This document shows, piece by piece, positions 8,275 to 16,555 of a DNA stretch of 56,445 nt. The notes under the pieces are model-generated. The model saw only the letters and a list, made by a program, of their open reading frames with translations. It did not search any database and was not told where the DNA came from. The first letter of the stretch is position 1. Each line of letters opens with the position of its first letter. Source of the DNA: Desulfuromonadaceae bacterium (GTDB lineage Bacteria; Desulfobacterota; Desulfuromonadia; Desulfuromonadales; Desulfuromonadaceae); assembly GCA_016936455.1 (NCBI GenBank), contig JAFGXV010000046.1, forward strand, positions 1 through 56,445, given 5' to 3'. The position numbers and the translations under genes are program-made.

Positions 8275-9327
8275 ATGTCGCACGCCAACAACCAGAGCAC
8301 CAACAACCTGAAGGTCAAGGACTTTGTCCAGGTCATCTCACCAACCTCACTGAAAGAGGTTTTCCCGCAGTCCCAAAGCTCCTGCGATTTTGTCAACACG
8401 GCCCGCCAGCAGATTGTCAATGTTCTGGAAGGACGGGATCCGCGGCTGATGATCGTTGTCGGTCCCTGCTCAATTCACGATCCGGCTGCCGCCATCGACT
8501 ATGCCCGCCGTCTGGCCCGCCTCAACGAAGAGGTCAAAGATAAACTGCTGCTGGTGATGCGCGTCTATTTTGAAAAACCGCGCACCACCGTCGGCTGGAA
8601 AGGTCTGATCAACGATCCCGACCTCAACAATACCTTTCTGATTTCAAAGGGACTCGGTATCGCGCGTCATCTGTTCTGTGCCATTACCGACCTGAAACTG
8701 CCTATTGCCACCGAGATGCTCGACACGGTCACCCCGCAGTATTATTCCGGCCTGATCAGTTGGGGAGCCATCGGTGCACGCACCACGGAGTCCCAGCCAC
8801 ACCGTGAGATGTCGAGCGGCCTGTCCTTCCCGGTCGGGTTCAAGAACAGCACCGACGGAAACCTGCGGATTGCCATGGACGCCATGAGTGCCGCAGCCAA
8901 CGAACACAGCTTTCTCGGCATCAACAACGAGGGCAAAATCGCCATTGTCAAGACCAGCGGCAACCCCCATGTGCACATTGTCCTGCGCGGCGGTAGCGAC
9001 GGCCCCAACTACGAGCCGGCCGCCATTGCTGAAACAGAGAAACAGCTGGCCGAGCGCAAGCTGCCCGCATCCATCATGGTGGACTGCAGCCATGCCAACT
9101 CCAACAAGGACCACAGCCGCCAGCCCGTCGTCGCCCTGAATGTCCTGGAGCAGATCAAGGCCGGCAACCGCTCCATCCGCGCCCTGATGATCGAAAGCAA
9201 CCTGGAGGAAGGCAGCCAGCCCATCGGCGACGGCACCAATCTGCGCTACGGTGTTTCCGTGACGGACAAATGCATCGACTGGCCGACCACCGAAGAACTG
9301 CTGCGCACCCTGCATAAAAACCTGTAG
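8275..9327 (+). CDS. aroG: 3-deoxy-7-phosphoheptulonate (DAHP) synthase, class I
   Basis: A 350-residue class I-alpha DAHP synthase: joins phosphoenolpyruvate and erythrose 4-phosphate, the first step to chorismate and aromatic amino acids. Active-site signatures are VGPCSIHDP (around residue 62), ARTTESQPHREM and LSFPVGFKN (around 170-190), and VDCSHANSNKDH (around 269-280). Length is that of the AroF/G/H enzymes. Which amino acid inhibits it cannot be told with confidence, so the symbol is a family label. The gene is monocistronic: own promoter, and a strong terminator 23 bases past the stop. Confidence 0.95.
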   Translation: MSHANNQSTNNLKVKDFVQVISPTSLKEVFPQSQSSCDFVNTARQQIVNVLEGRDPRLMIVVGPCSIHDPAAAIDYARRLARLNEEVKDKLLLVMRVYFEKPRTTVGWKGLINDPDLNNTFLISKGLGIARHLFCAITDLKLPIATEMLDTVTPQYYSGLISWGAIGARTTESQPHREMSSGLSFPVGFKNSTDGNLRIAMDAMSAAANEHSFLGINNEGKIAIVKTSGNPHVHIVLRGGSDGPNYEPAAIAETEKQLAERKLPASIMVDCSHANSNKDHSRQPVVALNVLEQIKAGNRSIRALMIESNLEEGSQPIGDGTNLRYGVSVTDKCIDWPTTEELLRTLHKNL

Positions 9328-9350
9328 CACTGCGCGCCCTTGCTCCGAAC

Positions 9351-9388
9351 AAAACGGCCTCTGTTTCCGCTGAAACAGGGGCCGTTTT
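9351..9388. terminator. Strong bidirectional terminator between aroG and the FAD oxidase
   Basis: A 17-bp stem (9351-9367 with 9372-9388, one G-U pair) around a CGCT loop, starting with AAAA and ending in TTTT. It sits between convergent genes and can end transcripts from either side. Confidence 0.92.
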
Positions 9389-9403
9389 ATTTAACTTTTT
9401 CGT

Positions 9404-10618
9404 CTACAGCGCGAAATGGGCGACGGCCTTCCGGACCACGGTCTCCCCAATGCTCAACGACGCCGTGGCTGCCGGCGACGGTGCATTGAGTACATGAACC
9501 ATCCCTTCCGTCTCAACCAGCCGAAAATCATCCACCAGCTGACCATCGGCGGCCACGGCCTGCGCCCGCACCCCCGCGCCGGCACGATGGATATCACAGC
9601 TGCGCAGTGACGGCAGCAGCTTCTGAAGATCGCGTACCATGTAGGGCTTGAGCCATGAACGACGGTACTCCTGCATCCCCACCCGCCAGAAACGCGAGGC
9701 CAACCGCAGAAAACCCGGCCAGGTCAGGGTGTCAAGGGTGTCGCGCAGACTGACATCACGCCAGCGGTAGCCTTCGCGCTTGAACGCCAGCACGGCATTG
9801 GGTCCAGCCTCCACCTCCCCGTCAATCATGCGGGTATAGTGAACGCCGAGAAACGGAAAAGCGGGATCCGGCACCGGATAGATCAGATTGCGCACCATCG
9901 AACGACGCTGGGGCTTCAGGGTGTAATATTCCCCGCGAAACGGAACAATCCGCAGTCCGGGATCGACACCGCACAGCCAGGCGACACGGTCACAATGCAG
10001 TCCGGCACAGTTGATGAGAAAACGGGCGCTGGCCTTGCCGGCCCGGGTTGTCAGCTCGAAACGACCGTCACGCCTCTCGACGGCCAACACTTCCGCCTCG
10101 GTGACGATACGACTACCGGCAGCCGTCACCAGACGGGCAAAAGCCTGCGTGACCGCAACATAATCCACAATGCCGGTCTCAGGCACCCGCAGCCCGGCCA
10201 CCCCCTCGACATAGGGTTCACAGGCTTTCAATCCGGCGCGGTCGAGGCGCTCAATGCCCTGCAGGCCGTTGGCGTGGCCACGGCGTTCCAGTTCCTCCAG
10301 TGCCGGCAGTTCCGAGGCCCGGCTGGCGACCACAATTTTGCCACAGCGATCATGGGGAATGTCGTGCTCGGCACAGAAGCGGTAGAGCGCCTCACGGCCG
10401 CTGACACAGTTTTGCGCCTTGAGTGATCCCGGCCGGTAATAAAGGCCGGAGTGGATCACACCACTGTTGTTGCCCGTCTGGTGCGCCGCCAGCCGCGGCT
10501 CCTTTTCCAGCACCAGCACCCGGCACCCCGGAGCCTGACGCGTCAGGGCCAGCGCCGTGGCGGCGCCGACAATCCCTCCGCCGACCACGGCGACATCACA
10601 ATCCATTGCATTCTTCAT
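9404..10618 (-). CDS. lhgO: L-2-hydroxyglutarate oxidase (FAD-dependent)
   Basis: A 404-residue FAD oxidoreductase of the DAO family. The dinucleotide-binding motif DVAVVGGGIVGAATAL is at residues 8-23, and the family signatures HQTGNNSGVIHSGLYY (about 46-61), FRGEYYTL and PFLGVHYTRMIDGEVEAGPN are those of LhgO/YgaF. It oxidises L-2-hydroxyglutarate to 2-oxoglutarate, passing electrons to the membrane quinone pool. The ATG at 10618 has AAAGG ten bases upstream; a second ATG four codons in is the main alternative. A tiny HTH gene lies 39 bases upstream on the same strand. Confidence 0.9.
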   Translation of the reverse strand: MKNAMDCDVAVVGGGIVGAATALALTRQAPGCRVLVLEKEPRLAAHQTGNNSGVIHSGLYYRPGSLKAQNCVSGREALYRFCAEHDIPHDRCGKIVVASRASELPALEELERRGHANGLQGIERLDRAGLKACEPYVEGVAGLRVPETGIVDYVAVTQAFARLVTAAGSRIVTEAEVLAVERRDGRFELTTRAGKASARFLINCAGLHCDRVAWLCGVDPGLRIVPFRGEYYTLKPQRRSMVRNLIYPVPDPAFPFLGVHYTRMIDGEVEAGPNAVLAFKREGYRWRDVSLRDTLDTLTWPGFLRLASRFWRVGMQEYRRSWLKPYMVRDLQKLLPSLRSCDIHRAGAGVRAQAVAADGQLVDDFRLVETEGMVHVLNAPSPAATASLSIGETVVRKAVAHFAL

Positions 10619-10657
10619 TGCATTACACCTTTCGCCATTTCCGTCCGTTCTGAAAAA

Positions 10658-10852
10658 TCAGTATCGGTTCGGATTTTCGAGGCTGTCGTTGACCTGCATG
10701 CGCACATCATCGATATGGACACGAACCACATGCCCGCCTTCGCGCTCACAACGCACCAGGCCTTCTTCCACCCAGAACAGCAGCTTGGTCCGGGCAATGC
10801 CAAATTTATCCGCCGCCGCATCCACCTCATACCAGGTTTTCATCAGTGCCAT
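10658..10852 (-). CDS. Small helix-turn-helix protein, 64 aa
   Basis: A 64-residue frame with a very strong ribosome-binding site (TGGAGG, seven bases, ATG), which argues that it is a real gene. The stretch TWYEVDAAADKFGIARTKLL followed by FWVEEGLV looks like the N-terminal helix-turn-helix of a MerR- or excisionase-type winged helix, followed by a strand (HVVRVHIDDVRM). It lacks any effector or dimerisation domain, so it would be a mini-regulator or partner protein. It is 39 bases upstream of lhgO and could be cotranscribed with it or regulate it. Family assignment is inference from the pattern only. Confidence 0.75.
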   Translation of the reverse strand: MALMKTWYEVDAAADKFGIARTKLLFWVEEGLVRCEREGGHVVRVHIDDVRMQVNDSLENPNRY

Positions 10853-10982
10853 ACGCTATCCTCCATTCAAAGGTTGAAAAAGTCCCTTTTACTCCACCCT
10901 GTTAGCAATATAACCCGTTCCGCCGCGCTTTCATCTGACAAAGCAACATCGAGGTTGCTGGAAACAATTTTGGTGATCGGAC

Positions 10983-11011
10983 TTTTCAAGAAAAGCGAAA
11001 AAGCATATAAA
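10983..11011 (+). promoter_or_regulatory. Candidate promoter upstream of the diguanylate cyclase
   Basis: TTTTCA (10983-10988) and TATAAA (11006-11011) with a 17-base spacer. The -10 box is good, the -35 box weak. It would give a leader of about 120 bases to the ATG at 11140. Confidence 0.35.
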
Positions 11012-11139
11012 CAGATAAAGAGCGTCATAAAGATGTGCGGCAGGGTAGCCGAAAAAACAGAAGTTCTTTTCGTGCCAGGGCATAACCGCCCGCTTCACAG
11101 GACCAGCACCCTTTTCACTTATTCCAAACAGGATTTGCC

Positions 11140-12093
11140 ATGCCCGCTACGGGACCCAGTGTCCTGATCGTTCATTCATCGGCCGCATTGCGCCAGCAGA
11201 TTGCTGAAGCGCTGCGTACCGCATCGCCCTTCGAGGCTTACTACAGCACGGACCAGTTGCCGCAGGCCCGACAGCTGCTGGAACAGCACGATATCGATGT
11301 CATTCTGTGCGAGTTGGAACTGCAACCGGCCGGCGCCACCGACCTGCTGCGCCAGCTCAGCCAGGAAGATGAGCTGCGCGACATCCCGATGATCGTGCTG
11401 ACACGGAATAATCAGGTAGAAAAGAAAATCGAACTGCTCGAACTCGGAGCCGGCGACTATGTCGTGCTGCCGTTTGACATCGGGGAACTGGTCGCCCGCG
11501 TCAAAGTGCAGCTGAAGATGAAAACCACCCAGGACAATCTCAAACGCAGCAACCGGCTGCTGCTGAACCTCTCCAGCACTGACTCACTGACCCGGCTGTA
11601 CAACCGCCGCATGCTGATACGGACCCTGAACAAGGAATTCGATCGCAGCCTGCGCTCGCACACCTCGTTATCCCTGCTGATGCTTGATATCGACTTCTTT
11701 AAAAGAATCAACGACAGCTTCGGGCACCTCAACGGCGACCATGTTCTGGTCACGGTGGCAGGACTGCTGCGCAAGCACCTGCGTCCTTACGATGTCGCCA
11801 CCCGCTACGGCGGAGAAGAATTCGCCCTGGTACTGCCGGACACCGATGGCGATCAGGCCCGACTGGTAGCCGAGCGTCTGCGTCAGGCCGTCGAACAACA
11901 AACCTGGCCCGGAGAAATGTGTACCATCCAGATTACCGTCAGCATCGGCATTGCCTCCATCCCGGCAGCAGACATCAACAACATTGATGAACTGCTGCAG
12001 CGTGCGGACGATGCCCTCTATCAGGCCAAAGAGCAGGGCCGTAACCGCGTCTGCCACCACCAGAGCGCACAGAACGCCGCTACGGCATCCTAA
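11140..12093 (+). CDS. Diguanylate cyclase with degenerate receiver domain
   Basis: A 317-residue protein: receiver-like domain at about 7-125, a short linker, and a GGDEF domain at about 140-305. The cyclase looks active: GGEEF at 224-228, LDIDFFKRIND with the metal-binding Asp near 183, and an RPYD inhibitory site (RxxD) at 215-218, exactly five residues before GGEEF. It should make c-di-GMP with product feedback. The receiver half is unusual: the acidic pair is replaced (VLIVHSS), the phospho-acceptor position carries Glu58 (ILCELEL), and the conserved Lys before Pro-Phe is Leu110 (DYVVLPF). Thr88 is kept. It is therefore unlikely to be switched by ordinary phosphorylation. It stands alone, without a kinase nearby. 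Confidence 0.92.
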   Translation: MPATGPSVLIVHSSAALRQQIAEALRTASPFEAYYSTDQLPQARQLLEQHDIDVILCELELQPAGATDLLRQLSQEDELRDIPMIVLTRNNQVEKKIELLELGAGDYVVLPFDIGELVARVKVQLKMKTTQDNLKRSNRLLLNLSSTDSLTRLYNRRMLIRTLNKEFDRSLRSHTSLSLLMLDIDFFKRINDSFGHLNGDHVLVTVAGLLRKHLRPYDVATRYGGEEFALVLPDTDGDQARLVAERLRQAVEQQTWPGEMCTIQITVSIGIASIPAADINNIDELLQRADDALYQAKEQGRNRVCHHQSAQNAATAS

Positions 12094-12111
12094 GCCGTTC
12101 CGAGCAGTTGA

Positions 12112-12426
12112 CTACAGGTCGTTGAGCAGACGGTAAAGTTTCTTCTGAACTTCCCACAACTGTTCGGCCTGCGTCGTACACGCCTCCTGTTCCAGCATCA
12201 GACGACCACGATCGAACAGATTGTGCGCCGTCAGCAAGATCGGCGAGAGTTCGTCATCAATCCGGATGCGCGGGATTTCACCCACCCGTTCCATCTGCTC
12301 CCGCAGGGTTGCCACCGCTTTTTCCACCACGCCCATGGCCTTTTCCGGCAACGGCTCCTGCCCCATCTGGCGCACAAGGATTTGTATTTCATCCACCAGT
12401 TGGCGGTAGCGTTCGGAAATACTCAT
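12112..12426 (-). CDS. Small helical protein of unknown function, 104 aa
   Basis: A 104-residue, almost entirely alpha-helical soluble protein (SERYRQLVDEIQILVRQMGQ at the start, then heptad-like helices) with a good ribosome-binding site (GGAG, then ATG). No family recognised. It converges with the diguanylate cyclase gene, leaving 18 bases between stops. Composition suggests a coiled-coil or helical-bundle adaptor; this is inference. Confidence 0.7.
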   Translation of the reverse strand: MSISERYRQLVDEIQILVRQMGQEPLPEKAMGVVEKAVATLREQMERVGEIPRIRIDDELSPILLTAHNLFDRGRLMLEQEACTTQAEQLWEVQKKLYRLLNDL

Positions 12427-12618
12427 GACCTGCTCCTCCCCTTCCTGCCGCAGCAGCCTGCTGGCTGCCTCATTCCTGAGTTCATCTGACCGCGAGAGAG
12501 GTTCCCGCCGGCGCCCCTATACTAGTTGAGATCAGCGGCAAATGACAACGCTTAAGGTAGAAATTCTTTTCGCCCGCGTCCGCACGCGCCCACCGGCAGC
12601 CAGCGGCCGATAAAAGGG

Positions 12619-12647
12619 TTGACGAAGCACCGGTCGACTGCTACCGT
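12619..12647 (+). promoter_or_regulatory. Candidate promoter for the thiamin operon
   Basis: TTGACG (12619-12624) and TACCGT (12642-12647) with a 17-base spacer. Transcription would begin near 12654, just before the riboswitch at 12667, which is the expected geometry. The -10 box is weak. Confidence 0.45.
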
Positions 12648-12666
12648 GGCGCGAAAAATAAAGATG

Positions 12667-12752
12667 CGCTGGGGGAGTTTTCTGACTGAGAGTCCTTGAA
12701 TAGGACGACCCTTCGAACCTGATCCGGATCATACCGGCGTAGGGAAGCGGCA
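12667..12752 (+). promoter_or_regulatory. TPP riboswitch (THI element)
   Basis: The conserved thiamin-pyrophosphate aptamer is plain: a GGGGGAG start, CTGAGAGT, then ACCCTTCGAACCTGATC, GGATCATACCGGCGTAGGGAAG. P1 is formed by GCGCT and AGCGGC at the ends. It heads the thi operon and lies just before an intrinsic terminator, so TPP binding should cause premature termination of the transcript. Confidence 0.95.
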
Positions 12753-12777
12753 CACACCGATCAATCTGGTCGGCGGG

Positions 12778-12804
12778 GGTCGCATTCGCGGCCTTTTCTG
12801 TTTT
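12778..12804 (+). terminator. Intrinsic terminator in the thi leader (riboswitch expression platform)
   Basis: GGTCGC (12778-12783) pairs with GCGGCC (12788-12793) around ATTC, followed by TTTTCTGTTTT. A second small hairpin (7 bp) lies between the aptamer and this stem. Position 26 bases after the aptamer and 58 before thiF makes it the likely attenuator. The stem is short and has one G-U pair. Confidence 0.7.
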
Positions 12805-12861
12805 CCCCTCCTGCGTGCATCGATCGACCATCGAATCTTTATCGGTAAGGATGGCACGGCC

Positions 12862-13680
12862 ATGCAGCTTCACGTCAACGGACAATCCGTTGAGTTTTCC
12901 GCGACCACGGACCTCGACACCCTGAAGCAGACCCTGCGCAGCAACGACATGCTGGCACTGGTCAACGGTGAGTTGTGTGCGGACAACCGGTTGCTTCAGC
13001 AGGACGACCTCATTGAGCTGTTTTCCACAGCAACATCGGCGGGTGCCGAGCAACTGGATGCCGCTCTGGTTGAACGGCAGGGCAGCACCATCCAGCAGCG
13101 GCTCAAATGGGCCTGCGTCGGTATTGCCGGATGTGGTGGCCTGGGCTCGGCTATTGCCGTAGCGCTGGCCCGCAGTGGAGTTGGCCGCCTGATTCTGGTC
13201 GACTTCGACCGGGTGGAAACCTCGAATCTCAACCGCCAGCATTACTTTGCCGACCAGATCGGCCTGCCCAAGGTCGTCGCCCTGCAGCAGAACCTGCGCC
13301 GCATTCATCCCGGCATTCATGTCCGCAGCCACATGGCGCGGGTGGACACCGACAACATCGGCCCGCTGTTCGCCCAAGCCGACCTGCTGATCGAAGCCTT
13401 TGACGAGGCAAAAGCCAAAGCGCTGCTGACGGAAAGCTGGCTGCACCAGCATCCTGCGCGACCCCTGGTCGGGGCGTCCGGTGTCGCCGGCAGCGGCCCC
13501 GCCAACAGTATCGTCACCCGGCGAGCCTTCGGCCGTTTCTATTTGTGTGGCGACGGCCACAGTGAAGCCACAGCGACCACCAGCCTGATGGCGACCCGCG
13601 TCGGCATCGCCGCCCATCACCAGGCCCATGCCGCGCTGCGCTTGTTGCTGGGGCTGGACCCTTTGGAGGAGAACGACTGA
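12862..13680 (+). CDS. thiF: ThiF-family adenylyltransferase with N-terminal ThiS-like domain
   Basis: A 272-residue protein. Residues 1-60 have the beta-grasp pattern of ThiS (MQLHVNGQSVEF start, LVNGELC, DDLIELFSTATS) but lack the C-terminal Gly-Gly, so this domain cannot act as sulfur carrier. Residues 75-270 are a ThiF/MoeB/E1-type domain: nucleotide motif GIAGCGGLGSAIA, LILVDFDRVETSNLNRQHYF, and DQIGLPKV. It activates the C-terminal carboxylate of ThiS as an adenylate. The zinc-binding Cys pairs of larger ThiF/MoeB proteins are missing, as in the short 'family 2' ThiF group. First gene of the thi operon; thiS starts two bases after its stop. Confidence 0.9.
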   Translation: MQLHVNGQSVEFSATTDLDTLKQTLRSNDMLALVNGELCADNRLLQQDDLIELFSTATSAGAEQLDAALVERQGSTIQQRLKWACVGIAGCGGLGSAIAVALARSGVGRLILVDFDRVETSNLNRQHYFADQIGLPKVVALQQNLRRIHPGIHVRSHMARVDTDNIGPLFAQADLLIEAFDEAKAKALLTESWLHQHPARPLVGASGVAGSGPANSIVTRRAFGRFYLCGDGHSEATATTSLMATRVGIAAHHQAHAALRLLLGLDPLEEND

Positions 13681-13681
13681 T

Positions 13682-13882
13682 ATGGAGATCATCCTGAATG
13701 GCAAGGCCCGCGCCTGCGACGGGCTGAGCACGCTGCAGGATCTGGTTGAGCAGCTCAAACTCGATCCGCAGCGCATTGCCGTTGAACATAACCGCTGCGT
13801 CGTCGCCCGCGATCAGCTGGCCCATACGCCCCTCAACGCCGGGGATGAAGTGGAGATCGTTAATTTTGTCGGTGGCGGCTAG
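13682..13882 (+). CDS. thiS: Sulfur carrier protein ThiS
   Basis: A 66-residue ThiS. The ATG at 13682 gives the classic MEIILNGKAR start, and GGAGG with AACGACT upstream supports it; the longer open frame from 13628 is an artefact. It ends VEIVNFVGGG, providing the C-terminal Gly-Gly that is adenylated by ThiF and turned into a thiocarboxylate, the sulfur donor for thiazole formation by ThiG. It follows thiF with almost no gap. Confidence 0.95.
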   Translation: MEIILNGKARACDGLSTLQDLVEQLKLDPQRIAVEHNRCVVARDQLAHTPLNAGDEVEIVNFVGGG

Positions 13883-13966
13883 CCCCCGCAGCCCTGTTTT
13901 GCAACGCATTCCCCAACTTGTCAACGGTCCGCCTTTCTCACGGACGGGCCGGAAAGGATAAAACTC

Positions 13967-14743
13967 ATGGACCAATTCATTATTGCCGGCCGGCCAATTC
14001 GCTCGCGCCTGATGGTCGGAACGGGAAAATTTTCCTCCAACGCCGCCATGGCCGCCACCCTCGAAGCCTCGGGCAGCGAAATCGTCACCGTGGCGCTGCG
14101 CCGCGTCGACATCGGCAGCCCCGAAGACGACCTGCTCAACCACATTGACCGCAGCAAGTACCTGCTGCTGCCCAACACCAGCGGTGCCCGCGACGCCGAG
14201 GAAGCCATCCGCCTGGCGCGGCTGGCGCGTGCGGCCGGCTGTGAGCCCTGGGTCAAACTCGAAGTCACGCCCGACCCCTATTACCTGCTGCCCGACCCCA
14301 TCGAGACCCTCAAGGCGGCCCAGGTATTGGTCAAAGAAGGCTTCACCGTGCTGCCCTACATCAACGCCGACCCGGTGCTGGCCAAGCACCTGCAGGAAGC
14401 CGGCGTGGCCACGGTCATGCCCCTGGGCGCGCCCATCGGCACCAACAAGGGCATCCGCACCCGCGACAACATCGCCATCATCATTGAACAGGCCATCGTT
14501 CCCGTAGTGGTCGATGCCGGACTCGGCGCGCCGTCCCACGCTGCCGAAGCAATGGAGATGGGCGCCGACGCCGTGCTGGTCAACACCGCCCTCGCCGTGT
14601 CCGGCAACCCGCCGCAGATGGCCGCCGCCTTTGCCAAGGCCGTCGAAGCCGGGCGCGAAGCCTACCTTGCCGGACTGGGCAAACAGCAAAAACAGGCCGA
14701 GGCCTCCAGCCCGCTAACCGGCTTTCTGAGGAATGAGTCATGA
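13967..14743 (+). CDS. thiG: Thiazole synthase ThiG
   Basis: A 258-residue (beta/alpha)8 thiazole synthase. Signatures include [11 protein letters not shown] near residue 12, [18 protein letters not shown] with the Schiff-base Lys near residue 98, [24 protein letters not shown] and [20 protein letters not shown]. It condenses deoxyxylulose 5-phosphate, dehydroglycine and ThiS thiocarboxylate to the thiazole phosphate. Dehydroglycine is supplied by ThiH, whose start overlaps the thiG stop by four bases. AAAGGA precedes the ATG. Confidence 0.97.
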   Translation: MDQFIIAGRPIRSRLMVGTGKFSSNAAMAATLEASGSEIVTVALRRVDIGSPEDDLLNHIDRSKYLLLPNTSGARDAEEAIRLARLARAAGCEPWVKLEVTPDPYYLLPDPIETLKAAQVLVKEGFTVLPYINADPVLAKHLQEAGVATVMPLGAPIGTNKGIRTRDNIAIIIEQAIVPVVVDAGLGAPSHAAEAMEMGADAVLVNTALAVSGNPPQMAAAFAKAVEAGREAYLAGLGKQQKQAEASSPLTGFLRNES

Positions 14744-15861
14744 GCTTCGTCGACACCATCGCTCACTACCCGGCGCAACGGGTACGCGATCAGATCCTGT
14801 CGTGCAGCGAGCTGCAGGTGGAACAGGCCCTGGCCAGCGAACGCCTGTCCCTGAGCGACCTGCAGGCGCTGCTGTCGCCGGCGGCCCAGGCCTATATCGA
14901 ACCCATCGCCCAGCGCTCCCACCGCCTCACCCAGCAGCGCTTCGGCAACAATATCTACCTCTACACGCCGATGTACCTGTCCAACGAGTGCAGCAACGGC
15001 TGTAAATACTGCGGCTTCAACGCCAGCAACAAGATCCCCCGCGCCACCCTGAGTGTGGATGAGATCGAGCGCGAGGCGCGCATCATCCACGACTACGGCT
15101 TCCGCCACATCCTGCTGCTCACCGGCGAAGCCCAGAAACTGGCCGACAACCGCTACCTGGTCGCCGCCATCGAGCGCATCAAGCCGCTGTTCAGCTCCAT
15201 CAGTATCGAGGTCTACCCCATGGACACCGACGGCTACCGCCAGATGGTGGCGGCCGGGGTCGACGGCCTGACCCTGTACCAGGAGACCTACGATCCGGTG
15301 CTCTACGAGCAGCTGCACCCCTACGGCAAGAAGCGCGACTACCACTACCGCCTCGAAGCGCCGGACCGCGCCGGACAGGCCGGGCTGCGCCGCATCGGCA
15401 TCGGCGCCCTGCTCGGACTGGGGGATTTCGCCACCGAAGCCTTCTATACCGGGCTGCACGCCCACTATCTGGCTCGCCACTACTGGCGCAGTCAGGTTAG
15501 CATCTCGTTCCCGCGCATCCGCCCGGCCGACGGCGGCTTTGCCCCGCTGCATGAAATCTCCGACATGGAACTGACCCAGATGATCTGCGCCATGCGGCTG
15601 CTGATCCCCGACGCCGGCCTGTTCCTCTCCACCCGCGAAGGGTCCCGGCTGCGCGACGCCCTGATGCCGCTGGGCATCACCCACATGAGCGCCGGCTCCT
15701 GCACCGCCCCCGGCGGCCATGCGGCCAAAGGCGAACATACCGAGCAGTTCGCCATTGACGATGACCGCACGCCCGAGGCCATGAGCCGCATCATTCGCGC
15801 CAACGGCTTCGAGGCGGTGTGGAAAGACTGGGATACGGAATTCCTCAATGCCAGCCATTAG
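14740..15861 (+). CDS. thiH: Tyrosine lyase ThiH (radical SAM)
   Basis: A 373-residue radical SAM enzyme. [10 protein letters not shown] near residue 86-95 gives the CX3CX2C cluster motif. [10 protein letters not shown] before it, [13 protein letters not shown] and the C-terminal [12 protein letters not shown] are typical of ThiH. It cleaves tyrosine to dehydroglycine and p-cresol, feeding ThiG. Having ThiH instead of the oxygen-using glycine oxidase ThiO fits an anaerobe. ATGA overlap with thiG and a 14-base overlap with thiE show tight translational coupling. Confidence 0.97.
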   Translation: MSFVDTIAHYPAQRVRDQILSCSELQVEQALASERLSLSDLQALLSPAAQAYIEPIAQRSHRLTQQRFGNNIYLYTPMYLSNECSNGCKYCGFNASNKIPRATLSVDEIEREARIIHDYGFRHILLLTGEAQKLADNRYLVAAIERIKPLFSSISIEVYPMDTDGYRQMVAAGVDGLTLYQETYDPVLYEQLHPYGKKRDYHYRLEAPDRAGQAGLRRIGIGALLGLGDFATEAFYTGLHAHYLARHYWRSQVSISFPRIRPADGGFAPLHEISDMELTQMICAMRLLIPDAGLFLSTREGSRLRDALMPLGITHMSAGSCTAPGGHAAKGEHTEQFAIDDDRTPEAMSRIIRANGFEAVWKDWDTEFLNASH

Positions 15862-16471
15862 GGCCGACTTCTCCCTTTACCTGATTAGCGACCGCCACCA
15901 GCTGCCCGCCGGTCAAAGCCTGGAACAGGTGATCGAGGCGGCGCTGGACGGCGGGGTCGGCGCCGTCCAGCTGCGCGAGAAGGATTTGCCGACGGATGCG
16001 CTGTATGAACTGGCCTGCCGCCTGCGCCGGCTGACCCGTGCCTACGGCGCCCGGCTGCTGATCAACGACCGCATCGACATCGCCCTCGCCGCCGGGGCCG
16101 ACGGCGTTCATCTCACGGAGCAGTCCCTGCCCGTGGCAATCGCGCGCCAGCTGCTGGGCGAGCAACGGCTGATCGGCGTCTCCACCCATGCCCTGCAGCG
16201 CGCCAGCGAGGTGGCCGAGCAGGGTGCCGACTTCATCACCTTCAGCCCCATCTACGCCACGCCGTCCAAGGCGGCGTACGGCGCGCCCCAGGGGCTTGAC
16301 CGCCTGCGCGAGGTCTGTGACCGGGTCCGCGTGCCGGTGTTGGCCCTCGGCGGCATCAACGCCGAACGCGCCCACGAAGTGCGCACGGCCGGGGCGCACG
16401 GCATCGCCCTGATCTCCGCCATCCTGTGCGCCCGCGATCCGGCCGCCGCCGCCCGCGCCTTTCTCGCCTGA
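15848..16471 (+). CDS. thiE: Thiamin phosphate synthase ThiE
   Basis: A 207-residue TIM-barrel enzyme coupling the thiazole phosphate and hydroxymethylpyrimidine diphosphate to thiamin monophosphate. Signatures: LYLISDRH near the start, VQLREKDLPTD, LLINDRIDIALAAGADGVHL, IGVSTHALQRASEV, ADFITFSPIYATPSK and VLALGGINAERA. It starts inside the last codons of thiH. Last thi gene of the operon; no thiC or thiD is present in the window, so the pyrimidine branch is encoded elsewhere. Confidence 0.96.
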   Translation: MPAIRADFSLYLISDRHQLPAGQSLEQVIEAALDGGVGAVQLREKDLPTDALYELACRLRRLTRAYGARLLINDRIDIALAAGADGVHLTEQSLPVAIARQLLGEQRLIGVSTHALQRASEVAEQGADFITFSPIYATPSKAAYGAPQGLDRLREVCDRVRVPVLALGGINAERAHEVRTAGAHGIALISAILCARDPAAAARAFLA

Positions 16472-16495
16472 GTCCCCCGTCAGCCGGTGTTTTCT

Positions 16496-16524
16496 TTGCA
16501 TCGCCCGCCAAAACCCTTTATGCT
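16496..16524 (+). promoter_or_regulatory. Candidate promoter for dgt
   Basis: TTGCAT (16496-16501) and TATGCT (16519-16524) with a 17-base spacer, 31 bases before the dgt start. It would free dgt from thiamin control. Confidence 0.55.
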
Positions 16525-16555
16525 GCCCTGAAGCAAATTTCTCAGGAGAACCGCC

